Source: Mesoterricola silvestris
GTDB lineage: Bacteria; Acidobacteriota; Holophagae; Holophagales; Holophagaceae
Direction of reading: 5' to 3'
Assembly (NCBI RefSeq): GCF_030295405.1
Contig: NZ_AP027080.1
Span: 2,418,001-2,482,000 of the forward strand
Length of the DNA: 64,000 nucleotides
The position numbers were made by a program, and so were the translations under genes. Positions 17,597-27,800 of this stretch are shown piece by piece. Below the pieces are notes generated by a model, which made no database searches, had not been told where the DNA came from, and saw only the letters and a list, made by a program, of their open reading frames with translations. Position 1 is the stretch's first letter, and every line of letters begins with the position of its first letter.

Positions 17597-18579
17597 GCGG
17601 TGATGGTCTCAAACAGCCCGCCAAGGGTTGCCGTGGCGCTGGGGTAGTACCGGAAGAACTCGACCGACATGTGGGCCGCAGCCGATTGGTTTGCGATCGC
17701 AGCGACTCCGAAATGGGTGGGTGTGAAAGTGGGATTGTAGGCATAGTCGGTCCAGGTCTTCCCGTCCTGGCTCGTCCCCCAGTAGTAGTTGGTCCCGGCC
17801 CTGCGGATGCGCAGGTAGTTGGCGCGTTCGGTCCGCACCCACAGGTTGGTGCTGAAGGTGTTGTAGCCCGTCCAAACATAGATCCAGGTTGAACCTGCGT
17901 TATAGGTCAGGCTCCCCAGGACGGCCTGGTTCCCAGCACCTGCCGTTGTCCCATTCGCGAGCAGGAGGCAGAATCCGCTGTTGGATCCGCTTGCGGCCTC
18001 CGACTGAGCCTGGCCTTTCATATAAATGGTAAAGTCGCCGGCAGGGATTGGCTGCATGGCGGATGGAAGGACTGCTCCCGAATTGGTGCATTTCAGGTAA
18101 AGGGAATCTGGCACAGTAGTATTCACGTTTTTGATGCTAGCGGTGGCCCAGTTGACCGTAGTCCACTTGGAATCGAGCGTGGTACCGTTAAATTCATCAT
18201 TCTGCGCGCTGGGGGTCGTGGGTGGCCTGTCGGGATCCCAATGGGTCCAGATTGTCCCGGTGCCTCCACTCCCAGCCGGGAGATCGACCCACTCCGCGTT
18301 GTAGTCGGTCGGGTCCACCTTCCTCAGAAACTGGTGTATGGTCCCTCCTGGCGGCATGCCATGGGGTTTGGAAACCCATGCGGGCGCTCCATCGACTCGC
18401 CCCACGATATCGCCATCCACTCCACCCGAAATCACGTCCATTTTATTGGTCGCTAGGTCGTGGATTAGGTCGTCGATATCGTCAAAATTACGACTTATCT
18501 TTCCTCCCCAAACACGTCCATTTTTAACTCCATCACCAATCCCAGGCTTAAAAAGGCCATAAAATGTCGTGGTTGCCAT
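17593..18579 (-). CDS. Tail fibre or receptor-binding protein with lectin-like domain
   Basis: This 328-residue structural protein has an N-terminal phage part (YGLFKPGIGDGVKNG, then WGGKISRNFDDIDDLIHDLA). The C-terminal domain of about 190 residues begins at DEFNGTTLDSKW and looks like a concanavalin A-like/LamG lectin fold: it is rich in beta strands, with the 'YYWGTSQDGKTWTDY' pattern. AGGAG precedes the ATG. As the last large late gene it probably binds host surface sugars. Confidence 0.75.
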   Translation of the reverse strand: MATTTFYGLFKPGIGDGVKNGRVWGGKISRNFDDIDDLIHDLATNKMDVISGGVDGDIVGRVDGAPAWVSKPHGMPPGGTIHQFLRKVDPTDYNAEWVDLPAGSGGTGTIWTHWDPDRPPTTPSAQNDEFNGTTLDSKWTTVNWATASIKNVNTTVPDSLYLKCTNSGAVLPSAMQPIPAGDFTIYMKGQAQSEAASGSNSGFCLLLANGTTAGAGNQAVLGSLTYNAGSTWIYVWTGYNTFSTNLWVRTERANYLRIRRAGTNYYWGTSQDGKTWTDYAYNPTFTPTHFGVAAIANQSAAAHMSVEFFRYYPSATATLGGLFETITA

Positions 18580-18587
18580 TTCCGCTC

Positions 18588-19973
18588 CTAGTTCAGATCG
18601 CTCAAGAAGGTCTCGTCCTCCCAGAACGTTGGTGTCGGATCCTCCAGGCCCTCAATATGGATCACCGTCCCGTCATCCTGGAGAGCAGAGAAAATGCTGT
18701 ATTTGTGGGCACAACTTAAATCGGATGGTTTAACGACATAGAACTGGTCATGGTTGATAACGGTGGTGTTCTTCTTGACGAAAACAGCACCGGCCCCGAT
18801 GCCCCAAAGGCCTACAACCGATTCAGACGCACCGAGCGTATTGGCGATCGGGGTGTAGTCCGTGGCAGTGCGCGTGTTCTGATCAACCAAGTAGTTGGTG
18901 ACCCATCGCGTTCCAGAGGTTCCACCATTGATCTGCCAACCGATCAGATTGGTTCGCAGCCCCCAGAACAGCGCGAAATTGCAGTCCACAGAAAATGATG
19001 CGGGATGGGCTAATACGGGCATTTCGGCATATGCGTTTTCGGAACTTGAAAGCTGAAGGTAGGATCCCGTTCGATAAAGGATTGCGTTGCCCTGCATTGA
19101 GGAATCCCACATGGGAACCTCGTTCGCTTCGTGCGCCGTATCACCTGCCCCTGATATCCCGATATAAACGAAAGAACGCTTGGCCTTGGTTATAACCGTC
19201 AGGTAAGATCCGGGATCAGCAGCCATTCTTGGATCGTTAACGTAAGTTCCAGCCGTTACAACACGGCTTTGTTCCCATTGGATCATGCCTACTGTCAAAG
19301 CATTTAGATCTGGGGTGTATGGGCACATAAGCATATCTGCTTGAATGTTCCACGACTGGATTAGGTGATGTGCACCGTTATAATCATATACGTCAACATA
19401 ATCATAGGTTAATATGGCATTAAATAACCCACCAATGCGAGATTCGGCACCCCCGGAATAGATGGAAAACGGGCCCGGAGCATAATCGTTATTGCTCCCA
19501 AAAAGAGGGCCCATAGCAGTATTTAGAACTTTGTTACCAACTTGTGTGAACAACCCAACCCCATCGGAAACGCTGTCCAGGCGATATAGAACAACCTTGG
19601 TGGGGCTCCGGCGATACTCGGTTAGGCTGGAATAGCCCGGGACGCAGGAGGAGACGATGCAGGACAGGTAGACCACGTCGCGGAGAAGGAAAATACCCGC
19701 CAGCGTGGTCAGGTTGCCATCGGCCAGGATCTGGTCGAGCCGGGCGTGCCGCTGGAACGTGTGGTTGATCCGGTCCTTCAGGTCCCGGGTCTGGATCTCG
19801 GCGGTCCATCCGGCCCCAGGGTACGCGCCCAGGTTCTCCAGCCGCAGGTTGTAGGCGACCAGGTTGGAATCCACGTTCCCGGGCAGTTTGTCGGAGTCCC
19901 ATGGGATCAGGCCCCACTGCCCCAGGCCCCAGCCAGGGAGATCGGGCCTGCCATGGTTGCAAATGATGCCCAT
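18588..19973 (-). CDS. Phage tail-region protein
   Basis: This is a 461-residue protein of lower-GC sequence than its neighbours. Near its N-terminus it carries PGWGLGQWGLIPWDSD, a glycine/tryptophan motif that also ends the protein encoded at 20542-21093. The body is rich in aromatic and beta-type segments, as in fibre or tail-tip proteins. I place the start at ATG 19973, which overlaps the preceding stop (ATGA), rather than at an upstream Met. No named family recognised. Confidence 0.65.
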   Translation of the reverse strand: MGIICNHGRPDLPGWGLGQWGLIPWDSDKLPGNVDSNLVAYNLRLENLGAYPGAGWTAEIQTRDLKDRINHTFQRHARLDQILADGNLTTLAGIFLLRDVVYLSCIVSSCVPGYSSLTEYRRSPTKVVLYRLDSVSDGVGLFTQVGNKVLNTAMGPLFGSNNDYAPGPFSIYSGGAESRIGGLFNAILTYDYVDVYDYNGAHHLIQSWNIQADMLMCPYTPDLNALTVGMIQWEQSRVVTAGTYVNDPRMAADPGSYLTVITKAKRSFVYIGISGAGDTAHEANEVPMWDSSMQGNAILYRTGSYLQLSSSENAYAEMPVLAHPASFSVDCNFALFWGLRTNLIGWQINGGTSGTRWVTNYLVDQNTRTATDYTPIANTLGASESVVGLWGIGAGAVFVKKNTTVINHDQFYVVKPSDLSCAHKYSIFSALQDDGTVIHIEGLEDPTPTFWEDETFLSDLN

Positions 19974-20542
19974 CACGCGCTCCCGAGCAGGGTGATTCCC
20001 ACGTCCTGGAGGGTCAGGTCGAGGGTGGCCGGGGACTCGACCGTCAGCACGTCCCCGACCGCGAACGCGGTGGCGGACCATCCGGTGAGCGTCACGGCAC
20101 CGGACGTTCCCAGGGTGATCGTCCCGATGGCCGTTCCGTTCTTCCGGCAAATGAAGGGAGCCGCCAGGGATGGGAGAGTGAGGGCGGAAGCCCGGTGCCC
20201 GGCGGCCGCCAGCGTGAACGCCCTCACGGCCACCAGCACCAGAAGCATCTGGCCCTCGGCCGGATACCCCGGGCAGGAACAGGTGATGTCGTAGAAATCG
20301 TTCCCGCCCGTTCCGGGCCCACTGCCTCCAGCGACCGATATCCGGCCCTCCGCATCGACGGAAATCCCATCGCCGATTTTCACCCCCCCAAGAACCTCCG
20401 AGGTTGCGATGGGAAGGTCGTCCAGATCGTTGTCCAGCTTTCGGAAATTCTCGTTCACCTGGTCAAACCAGTAATTCCCGTTCTCCTCACCGTCCCCCGG
20501 GGCGGGGAGGTAGAGGCTCTTTTTGGGCGTCCGTTCGCTCAT
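19973..20542 (-). CDS. Tail fibre-type structural protein
   Basis: This 189-residue protein has the segment LGGVKIGDGISVDAEGRISV (about residues 53-72), a beta-hairpin repeat common in phage fibre proteins, after a helical N-terminus (NYWFDQVNENFRKLDNDL). The glycine-rich middle links to a small beta domain. It starts at the ATG overlapping the upstream stop. Probably part of the tail tip or fibre shaft. Confidence 0.65.
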   Translation of the reverse strand: MSERTPKKSLYLPAPGDGEENGNYWFDQVNENFRKLDNDLDDLPIATSEVLGGVKIGDGISVDAEGRISVAGGSGPGTGGNDFYDITCSCPGYPAEGQMLLVLVAVRAFTLAAAGHRASALTLPSLAAPFICRKNGTAIGTITLGTSGAVTLTGWSATAFAVGDVLTVESPATLDLTLQDVGITLLGSA

Positions 20543-21093
20543 CAATACCCCCACGGCATGAGGCCCCAGGGCCCGATTCCCCAGCCTCCGTTGATGGCCC
20601 GGACAAGCGTTACGGATCGAACCAGGTGGCGCCCGAGCAGGTTGAGCACCAGATCCGTGTGCACCACCCCGCCAGTGTCCTGCAGGCTAGGGCCATCCTC
20701 TGAGGCAAGGGCGAGGAAGGCTGGTGTCGGCTGCCCAATGAAAGGTTCCACCCGGACAGCATGCGTTGCCGCCAAATCCAGGATCTCGCAGTGGGCCTGG
20801 GCGGTTGGAAGGTCCTCAGAGGGGCCCCAGGCTCCGGTGACATACGCCTCCCTGCTACTGGTCATCCCGGCCGTCCAGTTCAACCCAATTTCCATGCGAA
20901 ATCCCCGGTGGTTCCAATTCCTCCGGAATCCCGCTCCGCTTCCGAGCTCGCTCAACTTCCCCTCGGCCCGCCACCTAACAACCCGGGCCTCACGCTCTGG
21001 GTCTTGCAAGGTCCACCGTGCCACAGGCGCACCCCCGGCGTCGAAGAGCGTGACGCGGGTGGGTGGGGTGGTATCGATGGCCGTGTAGGTCAT
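20542..21093 (-). CDS. Tail-associated protein, paralogue A
   Basis: This 183-residue protein is clearly related to the next upstream gene. Both share LARITLQ/VARWTLQ-type strands, an N/H-WNHRG or H-WTHRG block, AGMTSS followed by a WG motif, and AVHTDL or VVHTDL with LLG near the C-terminus. This copy also ends in GGWGIGPWGLMPWGY. It begins at ATG 21093, overlapping the upstream stop. Function not recognised; position suggests distal tail or baseplate. Confidence 0.65.
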   Translation of the reverse strand: MTYTAIDTTPPTRVTLFDAGGAPVARWTLQDPEREARVVRWRAEGKLSELGSGAGFRRNWNHRGFRMEIGLNWTAGMTSSREAYVTGAWGPSEDLPTAQAHCEILDLAATHAVRVEPFIGQPTPAFLALASEDGPSLQDTGGVVHTDLVLNLLGRHLVRSVTLVRAINGGWGIGPWGLMPWGY

Positions 21094-21590
21094 AGGGCCG
21101 CCCAATCGGGGATGGGGCCCACAGTCTGCCCAAGGAGCGAAATACCGAGGTCCGTGTGGACGGCCGCCCCCACGTCCTTGAGCTCAAACGGCCTCTCGGG
21201 ATCGGGCTGGGCGAGGAAACTGTAGGCCTTGTCCAGGTGAGGCTCCACCATGCAAGGGGCCAGAAAGGCCGAGGATAGGATTTTCGCGATCGCCAAGGGC
21301 GTCAAGATCACCACGGGCGCTCCCCACGCAGACCCATCCCAGGTCTCAATGCTGCTGGTCATGCCGGCGGCCCATGAAATTTGGAGTTGTGGCCGGTGGC
21401 CACGATGCGTCCAGTGATTCGCCCAGGCCGCGCCGCCACCCAAGGAGTGCTTCACGCCTTCAGGCCTCCAGGAGAGTACCAGCCCCTCGGAATCCTCCTC
21501 CTGGAGGGTGATTCGCGCCAAAGGTGTGGAACTGCCAGGTGCGTAAATGGTGATCCGGGTTCGGTCGCTGCCGTAGATCGTGGCCATCAT
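21090..21590 (-). CDS. Tail-associated protein, paralogue B
   Basis: This 166-residue protein is a tandem paralogue of the gene at 20542-21093, with the same order of motifs (WRPEG, HWTHRG, AGMTSS, VHTDLGISLLG). It starts with a double Met whose first codon overlaps the stop of the large tail gene (ATGA). It lacks the C-terminal GWG...PWG tail of its partner. The pair may form a hetero-oligomeric ring at the tail tip; that is inference. Confidence 0.65.
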   Translation of the reverse strand: MMATIYGSDRTRITIYAPGSSTPLARITLQEEDSEGLVLSWRPEGVKHSLGGGAAWANHWTHRGHRPQLQISWAAGMTSSIETWDGSAWGAPVVILTPLAIAKILSSAFLAPCMVEPHLDKAYSFLAQPDPERPFELKDVGAAVHTDLGISLLGQTVGPIPDWAAL

Positions 21591-24500
21591 GCCTCCACGC
21601 GAATGGGGAACGGTTGTTTGCGGAGCTCCACCTTGACGCTTCGATCCTCCAACCCTGGCTTGAGGGTGAGAATCTTGTATGCGTTGACAGTGGCGGGGGC
21701 GGTGAACGGATCCATGACCACCCTGTCGCCGACCCTCCAGGTGGACCACCACGTGGGCGCAAGGTCACCTGAAGCGCCCGCCGTCCTATCGACCCAGGTC
21801 TCCTGGAGGATGGACAATGGGCGCCCATACTGGGTCATGATGGCCCTGCCAATGGCAACGCCCATCGTCGGTCCACACACCAGGTCGGACACGTCCATTT
21901 CCAAAATTTTCCCGCCCTCATAGGATCCGTAGATTTCGACCGATGCGGAGCCCTTGGCCAGGATGTCGTTGTAGGTTATCCGCACCTTGCGCAGGTAGCC
22001 CTGCCATACCTGGGACTTGCTTTTCTCGCCCCGCTCACTGGCTTGTACCGACACCTGCTGGGATCCCAGGGTGCGCAAGCGGATTGGGCCGGCCGATTGG
22101 GATACCAGGGACAGGCTCCCATCTGGTGAAGCGATGGCACTTGCGAGCTGGGCCGCAGCGAATTTGGCCATGTAGTCTCCGACCGACATCCCATCCCCGC
22201 TGTAGGCCACGGAAAGGGTGTTTCCCTTGGGGTCGGAGGCCCCGAGTTTGAGCCGCTCCACGGTTGTCGGAAGGGTGTTTCCGATCGAGAACAGGCGCCC
22301 GCCTACGATCCCCGCCATCTCATCCGCGGTGGCCGAGGTGCGCACCATCTTGGCGATGATGGCGCCATCCGGGAGGATGCTGGCGATGAGCTCGCCGCGG
22401 CTGAAATTGGTCCCGTTGTCGGTGGGCGTGCTGGGGTCGGACTCAGGCTCTCCGTTGATCACCTGCAGGTCGGAGTCCAGGTGCAGGAAACGCAGCCGGC
22501 GCGCCGCCGCATAGTCCTCGTCCATGAAGGTTTCGATGGCGAGCGCATACCATCCTCCAATGATTCGGGAGCCAGCGTCCCCGCGCAGCATGAGGGGCTG
22601 GATAGTCTGGGGGATCACCTCCATGGTCTTGAGGTCGGAGGTGATAACCGTGGTCCCGTTGAGCTTGTGGAGCACCGTGTGAGGGTAGTCCAGCCCACCG
22701 ATGGTTTGCTTCCAGGTCTGCACTACGAGCCCCCCGCCCAGGGCCCAGGGGCCCGCGGGGATGCTCCCGGTGGACCATAGGGCCGCGGTCTGACGCACGG
22801 TGAGCGCGCCCCCGGAGGCCTGGGACAGGAGGCAGGCCGAGACGGCCGAGAACGGGTAGGCGGCCCCAGTGACCACCAGGGCGAGCAAGGCCTCCTCCTC
22901 GTCGCCGTTCGACCGAATGCCCATGCCCAGGGCCAGGGTGTTCCCAGCCGGGTAGGTGCCGGTGACGGTGGGCGTGCTCGAGCCGCCCAGGGTGGCATCG
23001 GCGGTGTGGGCCTGGAACGTCCAGGTGCCCTCCGAGGTCCTCTCGTAGCGCCCGGGTGTGGGCGTGCTGGCCGAGAAGTGCACCACCCTGGCCGGGATAT
23101 CTCCGCTGGAGGTGTGAGTGTCCCAGATCACGTCCGTGCCGTTCCAGGTGCTCTCTGGGTCCTGGGTGATGTGTTCCAAGGACTTCCATGACCTCCACGC
23201 CTGGCGCCACCCGTTGGGCGGGGTGGCCGCGCTTCCAGAGAGGTCGCCCTCGGTGTAGATCACCGGGGCAGCGTAGGAGTTTGCACTACCAGGCCACTGG
23301 AGGACATCTCCATAGATTCGGTGGGTGGCGTCTGCCTGGGGAAGGCCCTTCCATGCCCACCCAGAGGCCCATGACCCCGTCCAGATCCCAGCGACCGTGT
23401 AGGACCCAGAACCGTTATCGGATCCCCTCCTGGCCGCCATGAGAGTCCCCTGGAGGTCGATGGTCTGAAGGCAGTGCACCCCATACATGCTGGGGGATGC
23501 GACATCGTAGGGGCGGAAGGCCAAGACAGGCACATCCGTGGGAGCCGGAGCGAAGGCCGTGGCATCGACCGCGAATGGGGCCGCCAAGGCCCGGGCGAAA
23601 GCGAGACCGTCGAACAGCACCGGATCCTGAGAATTCCTTCGGACCTTCGAAACGCCGGCGTATCCCTGATTAAGCGGCTTTGCTAGCCAGGCTCTTCCGA
23701 TCTCCCCGTCGAGATCGATGATGGCCGGAAGGTCTGCGGTGACCTTCCGAGGGGTGCTGTTGCTCGTATCCAGGAAAGTGAGGGTCAGCACATCACCCAC
23801 GGCCAACTGCTCGACGGTGTTGAGGTCGACATAACGCTGGCCATCACTCCCGGAGGCCGGAGAGGTGATGCCCTGAGTGAGAAGGTAGTGCGTCCGCTGG
23901 CTCTCGGGGATCCCCCAAACGACGGTGTCACCTAGGTGGAGGTGCCCGGTGAGATCGGGGGCCCCCTGCAGGATGATGCGGACGGGCCGATATGAGGATT
24001 CCGTGAAGTTGGTCGCAGGGTCGCCTTCGACCACGGATCCCCCGATGGATGTATCCCACTCCAGGTGATCCACGGCATAGGCGGTGCCATCGATGATGAC
24101 CGAGGACGCCGGCGGTGCGGGAACGGAGTAATTGGTCGACCAGGTGCTGAGGGTGGGGTCCTGGTCAACGTGGAAAACCGCACGCTGAACCTGCACGTGG
24201 TTGATGCTCGCGATCCATGACAGCTGTCCCAGGGCCCAAAGACCCGCTTCAATGGTGGCGGCCGTTCCCCTGGGCGTGAAATCCGGAGCTGCGGACTCCA
24301 GGAGCGCGTCCGCGGTGGACTGCACCCAATCCTGGCTCGAATTGGTCGGGACCGAGGGCCAGGGCCGGAGCATCTCTGGAAAATCGGTGATCAGACGCTC
24401 GCGCAGGAGCTCAGAGGCATGGATCACGGTTGCCTGGGTCTCGGCGTCTTCCTCCGACCACTGGATGGAAGATTCGTCCATGACCCCGAGGAACCGAAGT

Positions 24501-24838
24501 TCGGCATTGCTTTCCCCCCAGTGCTCCCACACCTGGATCCAGGGCCCGAAGTACCGGCCAGGAGCCGCCATCGTCTCCGATTCGGGACCCAGCATGTCGG
24601 CCAGGACTCCGGTGGCATCCTCAAGGTCCAGGGAGATACTCGAAAAGCCGGAACTTGCGAGGTCCCGCTCCATCTGGGAAGTAAGGTCTTCCATTGGCAC
24701 CAGGAACGGGGTCAAGTCCAGGGTATGAAGGCCGTTGGCAGAAATCGGATCCGAGCCGGAAGCGGGGCCATAAATCGTGGGCCATTGGGGGGACGGAGCA
24801 CCCAGGCGCTCGACGGCGGTGACATGCCAGGTGGACAT
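21587..24838 (-). CDS. Large tail-tip or baseplate hub-like protein
   Basis: This 1083-residue late protein follows the tape measure gene, where siphophages encode the distal tail or central hub proteins. The N-terminal 150 residues (LDLTPFLVPMEDLTSQ, then DLEDATGVLADML) and the C-terminal strand-rich block (YKILTLKPGLEDRSVKVELR) look like hub domains that wrap a central insert. The insert has carbohydrate-binding-like features. ATG 24838 overlaps the tape-measure stop as TGATG. The general role is likely; precise homology not established. Confidence 0.65.
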   Translation of the reverse strand: MSTWHVTAVERLGAPSPQWPTIYGPASGSDPISANGLHTLDLTPFLVPMEDLTSQMERDLASSGFSSISLDLEDATGVLADMLGPESETMAAPGRYFGPWIQVWEHWGESNAELRFLGVMDESSIQWSEEDAETQATVIHASELLRERLITDFPEMLRPWPSVPTNSSQDWVQSTADALLESAAPDFTPRGTAATIEAGLWALGQLSWIASINHVQVQRAVFHVDQDPTLSTWSTNYSVPAPPASSVIIDGTAYAVDHLEWDTSIGGSVVEGDPATNFTESSYRPVRIILQGAPDLTGHLHLGDTVVWGIPESQRTHYLLTQGITSPASGSDGQRYVDLNTVEQLAVGDVLTLTFLDTSNSTPRKVTADLPAIIDLDGEIGRAWLAKPLNQGYAGVSKVRRNSQDPVLFDGLAFARALAAPFAVDATAFAPAPTDVPVLAFRPYDVASPSMYGVHCLQTIDLQGTLMAARRGSDNGSGSYTVAGIWTGSWASGWAWKGLPQADATHRIYGDVLQWPGSANSYAAPVIYTEGDLSGSAATPPNGWRQAWRSWKSLEHITQDPESTWNGTDVIWDTHTSSGDIPARVVHFSASTPTPGRYERTSEGTWTFQAHTADATLGGSSTPTVTGTYPAGNTLALGMGIRSNGDEEEALLALVVTGAAYPFSAVSACLLSQASGGALTVRQTAALWSTGSIPAGPWALGGGLVVQTWKQTIGGLDYPHTVLHKLNGTTVITSDLKTMEVIPQTIQPLMLRGDAGSRIIGGWYALAIETFMDEDYAAARRLRFLHLDSDLQVINGEPESDPSTPTDNGTNFSRGELIASILPDGAIIAKMVRTSATADEMAGIVGGRLFSIGNTLPTTVERLKLGASDPKGNTLSVAYSGDGMSVGDYMAKFAAAQLASAIASPDGSLSLVSQSAGPIRLRTLGSQQVSVQASERGEKSKSQVWQGYLRKVRITYNDILAKGSASVEIYGSYEGGKILEMDVSDLVCGPTMGVAIGRAIMTQYGRPLSILQETWVDRTAGASGDLAPTWWSTWRVGDRVVMDPFTAPATVNAYKILTLKPGLEDRSVKVELRKQPFPIRVEA

Positions 24839-27800
24839 CAAACCCCCTCGAGGAGTTGGCCGGGGACTAGAACCACGCCCACCTCGCGGGCCTTCGCGCG
24901 GGCCGCGTCGAACACGGCGCTTCCGAGTTTCCGTAGGCCGCGCTGGGATGGGTCCAGGATCTGGGCCCCACGGAAGTCGTTGACCATTGTGACGGGCCTC
25001 ATCCCCAATCCGGTCTGCCTCGATGCCGAAACGCTGTAGGAGGAGGCTTGATCCTGATACCCGCGTAGCTTCTGGTCATGGGCCGTGATGTTCGACACGA
25101 GGTTCTCAGCCCAGTTCGTGAACGTCACTTCCGGGACCACCAGTTCGCGCTGCCCGGCCTCGCCCAGAAGCCCGACCGTGGGGCCGTCCACGATTCCGCC
25201 CAGGGCGAATGCCGTCATCCCCTTGGCGCTTGCGATGTTGGCCGCCAGGGTGACATTCATGAAGGCCACGAGGCCCGCGGCGATGGCAGGGCCTACGAAG
25301 GGAATCCAACTGTGCGCGGCGAAGATTCCCGCGGCCGCGGATGCCTGTTGCGCTACGGCCTCGGTCTTGGCGGTCTTTGCCACGGAATCGCCGAAGATGG
25401 CGCTGGCGATGGCGGCAGTGACCCACCTTGCGGCCATCTGGGCCAGAGACCCGATGACGGTGTCGGTGATGCCGCTCCAGATGCTGCGCATGCCATCGGC
25501 GAACGTCATTTGTCCCGTCAGAATTCCCTTGAACCCGCTCGCGAAGGCATTCTCGACGCCGGAGAGGGTCTGGAGCGCCATCCCCTTCCACTGGGAGAAA
25601 CTATCCTGGCTGGAACGGAGGTATTCGCTGATCCCCGAGAGTGCGCCGGCCTGGCCGTTTCCCTTCAGGTCCTCCTGGCGCTTCTGGGTCCCGAACTGAG
25701 CCGCTCCCAGGCTGCGCTTATCGTCCAGGGCCTGGATCTGCGCGTTGATCTTGGCGCGCTCGGTGGGTTCCAGGTTCGCCAGTGCCAGGCGATCCTCCAG
25801 GCCCTTTCGCTCGATCTCGTATTTCTTCTGGTTGATGGCCTCAAGACGGGTCAGAGCCTCCATGTCGGAGATGATCCCGGCACTCTTCTGGGCCTCCAGG
25901 AACTGGGCATCCAGGTCGAGCAAGGCCACCTTGTGAGCCCTCTCGGCTTCCATCTCCGTTTCGAGGATCTTGGTGTTCTGATCCTTGATCTCGGCTCGGA
26001 TCCGGGCCTGTTCGGCCCGGGCGGCCTGGGCCTCCTTCGGGTTGGCAGCGGCCTTCTCCATCTCGACGGCGATTCGAAGCTGCTCGGCCTTATCGTGCTT
26101 GAAGGCTTCCATGCTGGCCTTCATTTCGGCAATCTTCGCGTCCTGGGTCTCCCGCAGGACCGCGCGCTCGGCCTCGAAGAGCATCTTGGACGCCTGGGCC
26201 CGCTCCTTGGCGTTGAGGCTATACCTGGAAATGTTGTCCTTCAGCCACGCCACCTCCTGAGTCTTCGTGAACTCCAGGAGCTGCCCATGGCTTGCGGCGT
26301 CCTTCTCGTAGAGGTATTTCCGCTCCTCCAAGGCCGCCTTGAGCTTCTGAAGGGCCGATTCTGAGTCCGTTCCTTCGAAACCCTTGCCCTTCTTGGTCTC
26401 TTCATTCACGGACGTGAGGACCGTCAGGGTGTCGCGAAGACCCTTTGTCTTCTCTCTTTGGAGCTGGAGCGCCTTTTCGGCTCCTGCGATCTGCTTGTTG
26501 TTGAAATCGATTTCGGCCTGGTGGGCCTGAACCTGGATCTCGTAGCCTTCTCCGGTATTGAATGCCTCGGTCTGACCCGCCACGGAATCGTTCCACTGCT
26601 TGCGGGTGGCCATCCCTGCCTGGAGGTCGCGTTCGGCGGTTTCGGCCAGGGCAAGGTTCAGACGAAGGTTTTCCAGCTTCTTTTGATTCTCGATTTCGAT
26701 GGCTTCGGAAATTGTGCGATGGTTATTCCCCTCTTTGACCAGGCTCTCGGCCAGCGTGGGGTACTTCGCGAGGAGGCTCTTCACCGCGATATCCAGACGC
26801 TCCTGGGCCCGGGCATGGGCTTCACTTCCCTTGGAAGTGGCGAGTTCCCTTTCGAGTTCGACTACGCGACGTGACGATGAAACCCAATCCTCGGCTGACT
26901 TGGTTGCGGCGGAATTCGCATCCGTGATCTTCCTCATTGCCCGTTCATGGGCCTTCGAGAAGTATTCCAAGGCGAAGGCCCCGCCGATGATCGCGCCGGC
27001 GGCCAGAGTCCACGGAGATATCATTCCGAGGATGACGGATCCCGTCCCCCGGGCGGCTCCGGCGATGGCCCCGAAGCCAGTGACGCCCTCCCGCGCGGCC
27101 AGGGCCATTTGTAGCTGGAAACTTTGCACCACCATCGTCAGGGCGGGGATTTTCAACACCAGTCCTGCAATGGTGGGCATTACTCCAACCAGGATCCCGA
27201 GCTTCACGCTGGTCATGCCCAGGAGGTCATGGAGAGTTCTCATTCCTCCCACGACGGTATTGATCCCTTGGGGGGCCACCGATGCGAACCAGTTCCCCAG
27301 GTCCGTGAGCGCGGGCATCACCTCGAGGCCTACCCGCACCTTCAGCGCCGTGAAGGCGTCATCGGTGTCGTTGAGCATGTCCCGGTACTTCTTGATCGTG
27401 CCCTTGGCCTGGTCATCGAGCACGAGGCCCAGGTCCTCGGTTTTCTTACGGGCGGCCTCCATCACTTCCGGCGTCAGGGCCGCGAAGCGGAGTACCTCCT
27501 TGAACCCCCGCCCGAAGATCACCTGGGCCGCGGCATCCCGGTCTGCGCCGGCGGTGTACTGACTCAATCCCCGGACCACCTCCGGGAGGAGCTCGTTCAT
27601 GTCCCGGAACCGGCCGGCGGAATCACGGGTCTGGATGCCCATGCGGGTGATGGCCACCTCGTTCTTGTTCAGGGTGCGCACCATCTTTTGGGCCGCGGCC
27701 TCGAAGTCATCGGTGGTCCCGAAGATGTCGCCGATGGCAATGCTGAGGATCGTGGCCTGCTGGCTGGTCCCTCCCATCAGGCGCTGGAGCCCACCCACTT

